Below, in pieces: positions 17,388 through 26,417 of a stretch of 64,000 nucleotides of DNA (within the stretch, counting starts at the first letter, position 1; each line of letters begins with the position of its first letter). Source of the DNA: Rhodococcus sp. KBS0724 (GTDB taxonomy: Bacteria > Actinomycetota > Actinomycetes > Mycobacteriales > Mycobacteriaceae); assembly GCF_005938745.2 (NCBI RefSeq), contig NZ_VCBX02000001.1, positions 1,445,501 to 1,509,500 on the forward strand, in the 5' to 3' direction. The notes beneath the pieces are model-generated. The model saw only the letters and a list, made by a program, of their open reading frames with translations, did no database searches and was not told the origin of the DNA. The translations under genes and the position numbers were made by a program.

Positions 17388-18428
17388 GTGCGCATCGGAA
17401 TGGGATTGAACTACAGCGGCGGATTCGCCGAGACTGTCGAAGAAGTCGGTGACCTCGAAAAAGCCGGTCTGGACATTGCGTTTGTCCCCGAGGCCTACTC
17501 GTTCGACGCGGTCAGCCAACTCGGTTACCTGGCTGCGAAGACGACAACCATCGAACTTGCCTCAGGCATCTTCCAGATCTACACCCGCACGCCGTCGCTC
17601 ACCGCGATGACTGCCGCCGGACTCGACTTCGTCTCCAACGGACGATTTGTCATGGGCCTCGGCGCCTCCGGCCCGCAGGTGATCGAAGGATTCCACGGCG
17701 TCAAGTACGACGCGCCTCTCGGCCGTACTCGCGAGGTTGTCGAAATCTGCCGCCAGGTGTGGCGTCGTGAGAAGGTCGAGTACCAGGGCAAGTACTACCA
17801 GGTGCCGCTGCCTGCCGAGAAGGGCACCGGACTGGGCAAGCCGCTCAAGCTGATCAACCATCCCGTTCGCGAGCGCATCCCGATCCTCATCGCATCCCTC
17901 GGCCCCAAGAACGTCGAACTCACTGCCGAAATCGCCGAAGGGTGGGAGCCCATCTTCTACCACCCGGAGAAAGCAGCAAGCGTGTGGGGCGAACCCCTCG
18001 CCAAGGGCAAGGCCAAGCGCGACCCCAGCCTCGGTGAACTGCAGGTATATGCGTCACCGGCGCTCGCGATCGGTGACGACGTCGACCACATGCTCGACTG
18101 GGTCCGTCCCAGCATCGCCCTCTACATCGGCGGCATGGGAGCCAAGGGAAAGAACTTCTACAACGACCTTGCCGTCCGCTACGGCTACGCCGAAGCTGCC
18201 GAGAAGATCCAAGATCTCTACCTCGCCGGTAAGAAGGAAGAAGCCGCGGCAGCAGTGCCGGACGAGCTCGTTCGCGCAGTGTCGCTCATCGGCCCCGAAA
18301 GCTACGTCCGAGAACGCGTCGCCGCATTTGCAGAGTCCGGCGTCACGACCCTCAACGTCACTCCGTTGGCGGCTGATCGAGCCGGACGCGTCGGCCTGAT
18401 CGAGAAGTTCCGGAAGATTTGTGACTAA
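17388..18428 (+). CDS. LLM-class F420-dependent oxidoreductase
   Basis: A 346-residue luciferase-like TIM-barrel protein starting with GTG. It begins MRIGMGLNYSGG, shows EAYSFDAVSQLGYLAAKT and the barrel strand GRFVMGLGASGPQVIEGFHG, and ends in an LNVTPLAAD helix, all typical of mycobacterial F420-type LLM proteins such as the Rv3520c group. Such enzymes move hydride between F420 (or FMN) and carbonyl or imine substrates; the substrate is unknown. It sits between two universal stress genes in the dormancy-like block, which suggests a role under low oxygen, by context only. Confidence 0.82.
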   Translation: MRIGMGLNYSGGFAETVEEVGDLEKAGLDIAFVPEAYSFDAVSQLGYLAAKTTTIELASGIFQIYTRTPSLTAMTAAGLDFVSNGRFVMGLGASGPQVIEGFHGVKYDAPLGRTREVVEICRQVWRREKVEYQGKYYQVPLPAEKGTGLGKPLKLINHPVRERIPILIASLGPKNVELTAEIAEGWEPIFYHPEKAASVWGEPLAKGKAKRDPSLGELQVYASPALAIGDDVDHMLDWVRPSIALYIGGMGAKGKNFYNDLAVRYGYAEAAEKIQDLYLAGKKEEAAAAVPDELVRAVSLIGPESYVRERVAAFAESGVTTLNVTPLAADRAGRVGLIEKFRKICD

Positions 18429-18475
18429 CCGCTGTGCGCCTTTATCAACCCCCCGCGGTTAGTAAAGGCGCACAG
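18424..18475. terminator. Terminator region with two mutually exclusive hairpins
   Basis: CTGTGCGCCTTTA (18432-18444) pairs perfectly with TAAAGGCGCACAG (18463-18475). Overlapping it, ACTAACCGC (18424-18432) pairs perfectly with GCGGTTAGT (18455-18463). The two stems cannot form fully at once. Position directly after the LLM stop suggests termination; no T-run follows. Confidence 0.65.
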
Positions 18476-18582
18476 CAGATGTCCGATTCGGGACCCGCCG
18501 TAGCGGATGAAACGTATTTATCGCCTTTGGGCAATAGTGTGGAGGCAGATAGAGTTCTGTAGTCGATCCTGAAGGGACGAAC

Positions 18583-19476
18583 ATGAGTGCAATCCAACCA
18601 GTTGTCGTAGCTGTGGACGGTTCCGAGGCGGCGTCGTCGGCCGTTGTATGGGCTGCACGCACGGCCGCTGCGTTGGGGCGTCCGCTGCATATTGCAACGG
18701 TGGTGCACATTCCGGCGTTCTATTACTCCGAGCCGTACCTGGCCGAGAGTTTCAAGGACGAACTGCGACGCACCGCTCGAGCTCGACTCGACAGCGCGAA
18801 GATCCTGGCCCATCAGAGTGTCGACGGTGAACTCGAAGTGGTCACCGAACAACTCGACGGCAGTGTCTCCGATTCCTTGATCGAATTGTCCAAGCACGCG
18901 TACCTGGTTGCCGTGGGTCCGCGCGGTCACGGTGAATTCACCGGACTTGTCGTCGGTTCGGTGACGGTATCGCTTGTCTCGCATGGCGAATCGCCGGTAG
19001 CCGTGGTACGCGGGCGGACACTGGACGGCCAACCGCCGACGCAGGGGCCGGTTGTTGTCGGTATCGACGGTTCCGAGAACAGCATCGAGGCCATCGAGCA
19101 TGCATTCGAGCAGGCGTCGGCGCGCGGCGCCACGCTGATTGCCGTCAACGTGTGGAGCGACGTGAGTGTGCAGCCTTCGCTGGGCGCAACTCCGGAAGAT
19201 CCGTTGTGGAGCAGCATCCAGACGGGCGAAGAAGTAGTTCTGGCAGAGCAGTTGGCGGGATTCACCGAGCGATATCCCGACGTTGTGGTCGAGCGTGTAG
19301 TGGCGCGTGATCGCCCGGTGCGGGTGCTCAGTGAGTACGCAGAAACCGCGCAGTTGGTGGTGGTCGGCAGCCGCGGACGTGGCGGCTTCACCGGAATGCT
19401 TCTCGGCTCGACCAGTCGCGCACTTCTGCACACCGCAGATTGCCCGGTGTTGATCGTGCGGCACAGCAAGAACTGA
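18583..19476 (+). CDS. Universal stress protein, tandem UspA domains
   Basis: A 297-residue paralogue of the stress protein at 16343, with GAAGGG ahead of the ATG. Domain 1 starts VVVAVDGSEAA and its glycine motif reads GPRGHGEFTGLVVGSV. Domain 2 starts VVVGIDGSENS with the full ATP motif GSRGRGGFTGMLLGST. It is therefore probably an ATP-binding dimer in the cytoplasm. A perfect DosR half-site, TTCGGGAC, lies at 18487-18494, but its second half is poor. devR starts 77 bases downstream on the same strand, so the two may be cotranscribed. Confidence 0.9.
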   Translation: MSAIQPVVVAVDGSEAASSAVVWAARTAAALGRPLHIATVVHIPAFYYSEPYLAESFKDELRRTARARLDSAKILAHQSVDGELEVVTEQLDGSVSDSLIELSKHAYLVAVGPRGHGEFTGLVVGSVTVSLVSHGESPVAVVRGRTLDGQPPTQGPVVVGIDGSENSIEAIEHAFEQASARGATLIAVNVWSDVSVQPSLGATPEDPLWSSIQTGEEVVLAEQLAGFTERYPDVVVERVVARDRPVRVLSEYAETAQLVVVGSRGRGGFTGMLLGSTSRALLHTADCPVLIVRHSKN

Positions 19477-19553
19477 TGCGGCGAGAACTGACACCTTCAC
19501 CAACAAGCACCACAGTTGTTTCGACCGGCAATGGATTCTTGAAAGAGGCTTAG

Positions 19554-20186
19554 ATGACTACGCGCGTGTTCCTGGTCGACGATCACGAGATCGTCCGACG
19601 CGGACTGTTCGATCTGCTCGGCGGCGTCGAGGATTTCGAGGTGGTCGGGGAAGCGTCGTCGGTGGGGGAGGCGATGGCCGTTATCCCCAAGAGCAATGTC
19701 GATGTCGCAGTTCTGGACGTGCGACTTGCGGACGGTAACGGCGTCGAATTGTGCCGCGATCTTCGCTCGATGCTGCCGAACCTGCGGTGCCTGATGTTGA
19801 CGTCCTATGCGGACGACGAAGCGTTGCTCGACGCCATCATGGCCGGTGCGTCCGGCTTTGTGCTGAAGCAGATTCTGGGCACGGATCTTGTTGCGGCGGT
19901 ACGCACAGTCGGCTTGGGTGGCTCGTTGCTCGACAGCCGCGCCACCGAAGCGTTGATGGCGCGCATCCGCAGTGAACGCACCGCGGATCCGTTGGCGGAA
20001 CTCTCCGACCAGGAACGCGCGGTATTCGACCTCATCGGTGAGGGCCTGACCAACCGGGAGATCGGCGCACGGCTGTTCCTGGCAGAGAAGACGGTCAAGA
20101 ACTACGTGACGCGTTTGCTCTCCAAGTTGGGTATGCAGCGCAGAACTCAGGCTGCCGTGCTGGCAACCGAGTTGCGTAACAAGTAG
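19554..20186 (+). CDS. devR: Hypoxia/NO response regulator DevR (DosR) orthologue
   Basis: A 210-residue NarL/LuxR-type regulator. The receiver domain has DD10-11, phospho-acceptor Asp55 (AVLDVRL), Thr83 and Lys105. The C-terminal LuxR helix-turn-helix [20 protein letters not shown] keeps the Lys/Lys/Asn residues that contact DNA in M. tuberculosis DosR. Identity to DosR is visible along the length ([31 protein letters not shown]). It should activate dormancy genes, including the nearby usp genes. Unlike in mycobacteria, its kinase gene is not downstream but faces it, with one base between the stops. Confidence 0.93.
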   Translation: MTTRVFLVDDHEIVRRGLFDLLGGVEDFEVVGEASSVGEAMAVIPKSNVDVAVLDVRLADGNGVELCRDLRSMLPNLRCLMLTSYADDEALLDAIMAGASGFVLKQILGTDLVAAVRTVGLGGSLLDSRATEALMARIRSERTADPLAELSDQERAVFDLIGEGLTNREIGARLFLAEKTVKNYVTRLLSKLGMQRRTQAAVLATELRNK

Positions 20187-20187
20187 T

Positions 20188-21855
20188 TCAGGGCTTCCGT
20201 CGTCTCAGCGGTACCCGCCACACCAAGCGGGTGCCGTGCGGACTGCGGTTGCCGATCGAGAACGTGCCACCACAATGTTCGGCGCGGCGTTCGAGATTGT
20301 GCAAGCCACTCTTGTGGACGCCGGCGGGGATGCCTTTGCCGTCGTCGTCGATGGTGATGGCAAATTCGAGGTCCGCGGTCACGGAGATGGTGATCGTGTC
20401 TGCCTGGGCGTGCCGCAGAACGTTGCTCAAGCCCTCACGAAGCACCGCTTCGGCGTGGGGGTGGATTCCGGCTTTCACGAGCGTGTCGATCGCTCCGGAG
20501 AACTGAACGCTCGGCGTGACTGCTGATTGTGCTGTGGCGTCACCGATTACGTCGAGGAGGCGCCGGCGCAGGCTGGTCGAGTCCGCGGTGGCCGGTGTCT
20601 GGAGATCGAAGATGGTGGTGCGGATTTCGCGGACGGTTTGGTCCAACTGCTCCAGTGATCGGGTGACGATGGCGCGCGCGGAGTCGGGAAGATCGGTGTC
20701 GGGCAAGGTGCTCTGCAGGCTCATGCCGCTGGCAAAGAGACGCTGAATGACGTTGTCGTGCAGGTCGCGGGCAATGCGGTCACGATCTGCCAGGACCGAC
20801 AGTAGGCGCTGTCCGCGTTGTTTCTCGTCGAATTCGATAGCGACAGAGCCTAATTCGGCCATCGACTCGATCCGGGTGAGTTCGTCCGAATCCCAGTGGG
20901 TACTGGCGGAGTCCGAGGTCAGCAGGAGTGCGCCCACAACACCGGACGCGACCGTCATCGGGGCCAGCACCGCGCTACCCGCTGTGGGGACCAAGTCGAC
21001 CAACGAGCCCAGTTCGGTGAATACGTGTAACCGTCGGGTCTGCCGAATGACGTCGAACGGATACAGGCTCGCTGGGACGCGAACGCCACGCGAAGTCGGC
21101 CGGGCGCTGACCGCGGTGTGCACCTGCGCGTAGCCGTTCTCGCAGATCAGCACGATGACATCGTCGATGCCGGTCAGCTCGCGCACGCGCGTGGCAAGTA
21201 GTTGCAGACTGTCGTCGAGCGAATCGCCTGCCAGCAACCGCGACCGGATGGCGGACATTGCGGTGAGCCATCTTTCGCGGGTCCGAGACTGCTCGAACAA
21301 CCTGACGTTCTCGGCCGCGATACCGGCCGCAATGGCAAGTGCTTCGAGGATGACCTCGTCTTCCTCGGTGAACTCGGCCGCACCACGTTTCTCGGTGAGA
21401 TAGATGCTGCCGAATACCTCACCGCGCATCATGATCGGTGCACCCAGGAAGCTGTCCATCGGTGGGTGATTGGCAGGAAACCCGACCGATGCGGGATGCG
21501 CGCCCAGATGCGGAACACGCAGAGTTTTGGGATCGTTCATCAGCACGCCGAGCACGCCGTGACCTTCCGGGAAGTGCCCCATCGTCCGCCGTAGCGGCTC
21601 GTCGATACCGTCGTACACGAATTCGGCCAGCCCCCCGCCTGGCGCACGCACGCCCAATGCCCCGTAGTTGCAATCCAATACAGTGGTCGCGGCGGTGATG
21701 ATGCGCTGCAGCGTGAGATCGAGATCGAGCCCAGAACCGACAACAAGCACTGCTTCGAGAAGTCGGTGGAGGGTCGGGATGTCAGCCTTGGAGTTGGCCA
21801 AACGCTCGAGTACTTCGGCGAAATTACGTGTCGGGTTGCCCGAAGAGTCGATCAT
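20188..21855 (-). CDS. devS: Haem-GAF sensor histidine kinase DevS (DosS) orthologue
   Basis: A 555-residue kinase. GAF1 (about 35-185) contains HPASVGFPANHPPM, with His130 aligned to the proximal haem ligand His149 of M. tuberculosis DosS and Tyr152 aligned to Tyr171 on the distal side. GAF2 spans about 205-345. A HisKA_3 dimerisation helix carries phospho-acceptor His366 (IARDLHDNVIQRLF), and the ATPase domain shows DDDGKGIP and GLHNLERRAEHCGG. It therefore probably senses O2, NO or CO and phosphorylates DevR. No membrane segment is visible. The gene is convergent with devR, so it must be expressed separately. Confidence 0.92.
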   Translation of the reverse strand: MIDSSGNPTRNFAEVLERLANSKADIPTLHRLLEAVLVVGSGLDLDLTLQRIITAATTVLDCNYGALGVRAPGGGLAEFVYDGIDEPLRRTMGHFPEGHGVLGVLMNDPKTLRVPHLGAHPASVGFPANHPPMDSFLGAPIMMRGEVFGSIYLTEKRGAAEFTEEDEVILEALAIAAGIAAENVRLFEQSRTRERWLTAMSAIRSRLLAGDSLDDSLQLLATRVRELTGIDDVIVLICENGYAQVHTAVSARPTSRGVRVPASLYPFDVIRQTRRLHVFTELGSLVDLVPTAGSAVLAPMTVASGVVGALLLTSDSASTHWDSDELTRIESMAELGSVAIEFDEKQRGQRLLSVLADRDRIARDLHDNVIQRLFASGMSLQSTLPDTDLPDSARAIVTRSLEQLDQTVREIRTTIFDLQTPATADSTSLRRRLLDVIGDATAQSAVTPSVQFSGAIDTLVKAGIHPHAEAVLREGLSNVLRHAQADTITISVTADLEFAITIDDDGKGIPAGVHKSGLHNLERRAEHCGGTFSIGNRSPHGTRLVWRVPLRRRKP

Positions 21856-21882
21856 TCTCGAAGCATATCGCTCCGCGTGCGG

Positions 21883-22587
21883 TCACTCCTGGTGAGATCG
21901 GCCGTCCCACCACTGCTTCCAGTGATGTTCGATCTCGTCGAACTCATCCGCACTGAGATCGTAAGTGGCCAGAATGATCTGGACTTCCTGTTGGGCGCGG
22001 TACGGGACCGTCGGCTTTGATGCGACGACCAATAATCCGGGACCAAGGTCTTCTATTGTCACTCCTGTCTGGAGCGCGCTGACATAGTCGACAACGCCTT
22101 CGGCATAGTCGCCGGGAGCAAGAGTGGCGTTGTACCGGCCACCGGCTTCCTCCGGAACGGACTCGAGTCCGAGGATCGAAGCTGCGGATTCACCCGGAAG
22201 CAGTGGTCCGTCGAGGAAAATTGTTCTGCGCTCGGCTAATCCGTGATGTTCGACGCCGAACTTCAAGAAGTGCAAGAAAGTAGTCCACCCCTCGGTGACG
22301 TCCTCGTACCATTCGTCGTCCGGCAGCTGCGGCGGGCGTGTCATGCGGACAACGGTTCTGCCGCCATGATCGATCAGGGAGAAGAGATCGCCGTTGCCCA
22401 GTTCGAGGGTGTGCGCGTCGGGATCTTCGACGGCGGTGCCGTAAATCTGGGTGATTTCGTCGTCGAGCCCGTCGTAGTCCCACCCGAACCAACGCCGAAT
22501 CAGTGAAGGATCGCGCAACGCGGGCCACAGCACGGACGGCACTGCGGCAATGGACACTTCGATCACCGTTTCGTTCACGGGGAACAC
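21883..22587 (-). CDS. SRPBCC/AHSA1-like domain protein
   Basis: A 234-residue soluble protein. The N-terminal VIEVSIAAVPSVLWPALRDPSLIRRWFGWD is the usual start of the START/Bet-v1 (AHSA1) fold: a beta strand, then VW..LTDP..I..WF. The second half (EAGGRYNATLAPGDYAEG) looks like a second lipocalin-like or decayed repeat. The fold binds hydrophobic ligands or co-chaperones; no ligand can be named. It is 27 bases upstream of devS on the same strand, so it may be cotranscribed with it. Confidence 0.7.
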   Translation of the reverse strand: MFPVNETVIEVSIAAVPSVLWPALRDPSLIRRWFGWDYDGLDDEITQIYGTAVEDPDAHTLELGNGDLFSLIDHGGRTVVRMTRPPQLPDDEWYEDVTEGWTTFLHFLKFGVEHHGLAERRTIFLDGPLLPGESAASILGLESVPEEAGGRYNATLAPGDYAEGVVDYVSALQTGVTIEDLGPGLLVVASKPTVPYRAQQEVQIILATYDLSADEFDEIEHHWKQWWDGRSHQE

Positions 22588-22637
22588 GCTACCGGGAACG
22601 GCATGAATATCCGCGGCGCGGCGGGATCAACCGTCCG

Positions 22638-22970
22638 TCAACCCTTCATGGCGACTGTCAGCAGAAAAGCAACGTCTTCGAGCGCTTCGACACTGTGACG
22701 GTGGGCCGGAATGGTGAGGAAATCGCCAGTCGATCCTTTCCACTCGTCGCTACCGCACACGAGATTGAGCTTCCCGCTGAGGACCAACAGCGTTGCTTCG
22801 CCGGGACTGTCGTGTTCAGCGAGGCTCTTGCCGGCGCTCAGTGCGATCACGGTTTGTCGCAGGCTGCGTTGGTGGCCACCGTAGACGGTTTGTGAACTAC
22901 GACCGCTGGTGGCCGACGCAGCCAGTTTCAATTGTTGACGGGCGAGGGCTGTCAGCGACTTCTTGTCCAT
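22638..22970 (-). CDS. Small cupin-domain protein
   Basis: A 110-residue single-domain protein from the ATG at 22970, which has GAGAGG six bases upstream. The cupin core is seen as AGKSLAEHDSPGEATLLVLSGKLNL and GDFLTIPAHRHSVEALEDVAFLLTVAM. It retains His residues in both cupin motifs (EHDSPGE and HRHSVEA), so it could bind metal. Such proteins are often described as anti-sigma-like or dioxygenase-like cupins, and nothing here fixes a reaction. It lies downstream of thyA-folA on the same strand. Confidence 0.75.
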   Translation of the reverse strand: MDKKSLTALARQQLKLAASATSGRSSQTVYGGHQRSLRQTVIALSAGKSLAEHDSPGEATLLVLSGKLNLVCGSDEWKGSTGDFLTIPAHRHSVEALEDVAFLLTVAMKG

Positions 22971-23056
22971 CGAAGACCTCTCGGGTAGCGCGATCATCTC
23001 GGTTTCTCGAGTATGACCCACACGTCTCCTGCGGCGGCGACAAATGGAGGAAGTGG

Positions 23057-23548
23057 TCAGCGAGTGTACTCGAGCCAGCGGAAGCGCAAGCCGTTCTTCT
23101 CCGACGTCAGCCACGGTTCGTCGGATTTTCTGGCCCACTCGGGGCCGATCTCCGGTGCGCACGCGTCGCCGACGATATCGAGATCGATCTCGGTCACCAA
23201 AAGCCGCGTCGCGAATGGCAGTGCAGCCGAATATATTTGCCCTCCGCCGACAACAAAGAGGTCGCCGTCGGACAAGGCCAACGCGTCGTCGAGACTGTGT
23301 GCGGCTTCTGCTCCGTCCGCTGCCCACTCCGTATCGCGGGTGACGACAATATTGCGACGCCCACTGAACGGCCGGAACTTGGGAGGAATGGAATCCCAGG
23401 TCAACCGGCCCATGATCACCGGATGCCCCATCGTGACACGCTTGAAGTAGGCCATGTCCTCCGGCAGTCGCCACGGAATCGTGTTGTCGGCACCGATGAC
23501 ACCGTTGTTCGCCTGAGCCCAGATCAGGGTGACTGCGCGATCATTCAT
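23057..23548 (-). CDS. folA: Dihydrofolate reductase
   Basis: A 163-residue enzyme that reduces dihydrofolate to tetrahydrofolate with NADPH. Family motifs are NNGVIGADNTIPWRLPEDM, with the active-site acid in LPEDM, then MGRLTWDSIP and the NADPH-binding VVGGGQIY. The length is normal. It starts two bases after the thyA stop on the same strand, the classic thyA-folA arrangement in which thymidylate synthase makes dihydrofolate and this enzyme recycles it. It is the target of trimethoprim-type inhibitors. Confidence 0.95.
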   Translation of the reverse strand: MNDRAVTLIWAQANNGVIGADNTIPWRLPEDMAYFKRVTMGHPVIMGRLTWDSIPPKFRPFSGRRNIVVTRDTEWAADGAEAAHSLDDALALSDGDLFVVGGGQIYSAALPFATRLLVTEIDLDIVGDACAPEIGPEWARKSDEPWLTSEKNGLRFRWLEYTR

Positions 23549-23550
23549 GG

Positions 23551-24351
23551 TCAGACCGCGACCGGAGCCTTGATAGCAGGATGGTGCTCGTACCCGACTA
23601 TTTCGACATCCTCGAAGATGTAGTCGAAGATGGAATCGCGCTTGTTCAGTTTCAGAACCGGAAGGTCGAGCGGGGTCCGGCTGAGTTGTTCGGTGACCTG
23701 ATCGACATGGTTGTCGTAGATATGGCAGTCGCCGCCGGTCCAGATGAACTCACCGACGTCGAGACCGGCCTGCTGCGCCATCATGTGGGTGAGCAGGGCG
23801 TAGCTGGCGATGTTGAAAGGTACGCCCAGGAACATGTCGGCACTGCGCTGATACAACTGGCACGAGAGCTTGCCGTCCGCGACGTAGAACTGGAAAAACG
23901 CGTGGCACGGCGCGAGAGCCATCTGCGGAATATCGGCGACATTCCACGCGGAGACGATGATCCGACGCGAATCGGGGTTGGATCGCAAGGTCTCGACGGT
24001 TTGGGTGATCTGGTCGATGTGCTCACCGGACGGGGTGGGCCAACTGCGCCACTGCACGCCGTAGACGGGCCCCAGCTCGCCGTTCTCGTCAGCCCATTCG
24101 TCCCAGATCGAGACGCCGTGCTCATGCAGCCACGCCACATTGGAATCGCCGCGCAAGAACCACAACAGTTCGTTGACAATCGACTTGAGGTGCACCTTCT
24201 TGGTGGTGACCAGAGGGAAACCGTCGGCAAGATCGAAGCGCATCTGATGACCGAAGACGCTGCGAGTGCCGGTGCCGGTGCGATCGGCTTTGGGGGTGCC
24301 GGTCTCCATCACGAGCTTCAACAGGTCTTCATACGCGGTGGAGACAGTCAC
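23551..24351 (-). CDS. thyA: Thymidylate synthase (ThyA)
   Basis: A 266-residue folate-dependent enzyme converting dUMP to dTMP. The GTG start at 24351 gives the normal bacterial length; the longer open frame upstream crosses the cobF start and is not needed. [11 protein letters not shown] is the phosphate-binding loop, [12 protein letters not shown] contains the catalytic Cys, and [19 protein letters not shown] is the nucleotide-binding stretch. It is cotranscribed with folA. The divergent cobF begins only 38 bases from this start. Confidence 0.95.
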   Translation of the reverse strand: MTVSTAYEDLLKLVMETGTPKADRTGTGTRSVFGHQMRFDLADGFPLVTTKKVHLKSIVNELLWFLRGDSNVAWLHEHGVSIWDEWADENGELGPVYGVQWRSWPTPSGEHIDQITQTVETLRSNPDSRRIIVSAWNVADIPQMALAPCHAFFQFYVADGKLSCQLYQRSADMFLGVPFNIASYALLTHMMAQQAGLDVGEFIWTGGDCHIYDNHVDQVTEQLSRTPLDLPVLKLNKRDSIFDYIFEDVEIVGYEHHPAIKAPVAV

Positions 24352-24388
24352 GGAACACAGTCTAGGGCACGCACGATAGCCTCGTTCA

Positions 24389-25129
24389 ATGCGTGAACTC
24401 CTCGTGATCGGCGTCGGCGCCGGTGACCCCGACCAAGTGACGATCCAAGCTGTCAAGGCCATGAACAGGGCAGATGCGTTCTTTGTGATCGGCAAGGGGA
24501 GTGAGAAGCAGGATCTTGTCGACCTACGGACCGGGATTCTCGACGAACATGTCACCGGTGAATACCGCATCGTCGAGATCACCGATCCACCGAGAGATCG
24601 GACACCTTCTGACTACGAAGGTGTTGTCGACGACTGGCATGACCGTCGAGCATCGATCTTCGAGGAGAAGTTTGCGGCTGAGACAGGCGTCGGCGCGATT
24701 CTGGTGTGGGGTGACCCGTCTCTCTACGACAGCACCCTACGCATCGTCGAACGAGTACTGGCGCGCGGCAACGTCGCATTCGACTACTCGGTGATTCCCG
24801 GCATCACGAGCGTGCAGTCGTTGGCGGCGCAGCACCGCATCGTGCTCAACCGCATCGGCGAATCGATTCACATCACGACGGGGCGCAAGCTCGCCGAAGG
24901 ATTGCCGGACGGCGTCGACAACGCGGTCGTGATGCTCGACGCTCATTGCACGTTCACCGAGGTTGCCGGGGACGACGCGCAAATCTGGTGGGGCGCGTAC
25001 CTGGGCACACCGGACGAAGTGTTGATCTCCGGGAACCTGCGTGAGGTCGAAGACGACATCGTGCGGGTGCGGGCGGAATTGCGTCAGACGCACGGCTGGA
25101 TCATGGATACGTATCTCGTGCGCCGCTAG
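24389..25129 (+). CDS. cobF: Precorrin-6A synthase (deacetylating), CobF
   Basis: A 246-residue SAM-dependent methyltransferase of the aerobic cobalamin pathway. It methylates precorrin-5 at C-1 with loss of acetate. The tetrapyrrole methyltransferase fold shows [16 protein letters not shown] at the N-terminus and [10 protein letters not shown] near residue 109. No other cob gene is in the window, so the pathway is presumably scattered, as in other actinobacteria. Nothing regulatory, such as a B12 riboswitch, is visible in the 37-base gap to thyA. Confidence 0.9.
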   Translation: MRELLVIGVGAGDPDQVTIQAVKAMNRADAFFVIGKGSEKQDLVDLRTGILDEHVTGEYRIVEITDPPRDRTPSDYEGVVDDWHDRRASIFEEKFAAETGVGAILVWGDPSLYDSTLRIVERVLARGNVAFDYSVIPGITSVQSLAAQHRIVLNRIGESIHITTGRKLAEGLPDGVDNAVVMLDAHCTFTEVAGDDAQIWWGAYLGTPDEVLISGNLREVEDDIVRVRAELRQTHGWIMDTYLVRR

Positions 25130-25206
25130 ATCACCGTGGTGCAGGCAATAAGTATTTACCCAGGTTAAGTGCAACTGTTAGCTGACCGGCAACCTATGAT
25201 TCGCCC

Positions 25207-26373
25207 ATGACATCGTTCGGGGCGGATCGGTCGCATGAGATCTTGCCTGCGGCGCGCGAACGCGATCAATCAGCACTGCGATCGGCGATCGCCCTTCTGG
25301 TGCAGTGGTTTCGGCGGCCGGACCAGTTCGACAGTTTCACCCGATACCTCGCGTCCAAGGGACTAGAGGTGGCGGTGCGCCTGATCGTGATCTCGTCGTG
25401 TGTTGCGGTTGTGGTTGCCATGTTGTTGCTGCGTTTCAGCGAAGCGGGCGTCCACAACCAGGTCACGAGTGTCATCAATGCGGTGATCATCGCCGGGACA
25501 GTCGGGATGATTGTGCTGTTCAGTCTTCTGCCGGCGCTGACCCGTAAGTGGTCGTACTTGTTTGTCGCGTATGCGGAACTCGGCGTAGTGGTCGGCGTAT
25601 TTCTGAACCGCGATCCGTTTATCGGTTTGATCCAGTGCATCGTCTTCGTTTTGGTGGGCGGGTACATCGCGTATTTTCACAATGCGCGACTACAGACGGC
25701 GCACATGGTGCTGTCCGGCGTGATTCTGGTGCTCATCGCTCGTCAGGTGGCCGTCTACGAGGATCCGGCGTTGGCAATTGCGTTGTCGTTGGTTGTTGCC
25801 GCGAGCATCGTGGTCATTCCCTTTGCCAGCCAGTTCGTGCTGTCGATCCTGGGGTCGGACGCCGAGAGTTCGGATGTGGATCCACTGACCGGTCTGCTGA
25901 ATCGACGAGGACTACAGCGGTCCGTCGAAGAATGGGGGGTTGCTGAAGTGAACTCCCGCGGATTGTCCTGTGTCGTGGTGATCGTCGATGTCGACAATTT
26001 CAAAACTGTCAACGACTCGTACGGACACGAACAGGGCGATATGGTGCTTCGCGAGTTTGCGGTGAGGCTGCGTCGCTGTGGAAGTAATCACGCTCTGTTC
26101 TCCAGATTCGGCGGCGACGAGTTCGTATTGGTCGACATGATCGGCAAGCGCGCAGAACTCGAACTGGAGGAGAATCTGCGTCGGCACATGCGGTTGCCCG
26201 ACAGCGTTCCGGTGGTGACGACCAGCATCGGAATCGCAATTCCGTCGACCTCACGGTCCACTGATATCTCGCAAGTGGAACTGGCGGGATTGTTCCGACT
26301 CGCGGACGCCGCGATGTATCAGGCAAAGGCGTCCGGGGGCGACCGGGTTATCGTCACTCACACGCAATTGTGA
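25207..26373 (+). CDS. Membrane GGDEF-domain diguanylate cyclase
   Basis: A 388-residue protein. About 60 cytoplasmic residues (with RRPDQFDSFTRYLASKG) precede six or so hydrophobic segments (roughly 60-225), then a GGDEF domain (about 232-388) with DPLTGLLNRRG and an intact FSRFGGDEFVLVD. That implies synthesis of c-di-GMP from two GTP. The RxxD inhibitory site that normally lies just before GGDEF is absent. The next gene is a close paralogue 44 bases downstream. The membrane region resembles other actinobacterial MASE-like sensors but the signal is unknown. Confidence 0.88.
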   Translation: MTSFGADRSHEILPAARERDQSALRSAIALLVQWFRRPDQFDSFTRYLASKGLEVAVRLIVISSCVAVVVAMLLLRFSEAGVHNQVTSVINAVIIAGTVGMIVLFSLLPALTRKWSYLFVAYAELGVVVGVFLNRDPFIGLIQCIVFVLVGGYIAYFHNARLQTAHMVLSGVILVLIARQVAVYEDPALAIALSLVVAASIVVIPFASQFVLSILGSDAESSDVDPLTGLLNRRGLQRSVEEWGVAEVNSRGLSCVVVIVDVDNFKTVNDSYGHEQGDMVLREFAVRLRRCGSNHALFSRFGGDEFVLVDMIGKRAELELEENLRRHMRLPDSVPVVTTSIGIAIPSTSRSTDISQVELAGLFRLADAAMYQAKASGGDRVIVTHTQL

Positions 26374-26417
26374 CGATTGTCGGATAGCGGAAGGTCGTAC
26401 AGGCCTATCCTGTTCTG

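Noticed and set aside
18445..19506. Long open frame antisense to the second usp gene
   Set aside because: The plus-strand frame encodes a perfect tandem UspA protein; the antisense product is Arg/His-rich with no fold signature, as expected from high-GC shadow frames.
22971..23474. N-terminal extension of the cupin gene across folA
   Set aside because: It would overlap folA antisense to nothing useful, and a good ribosome site precedes the ATG at 22970.
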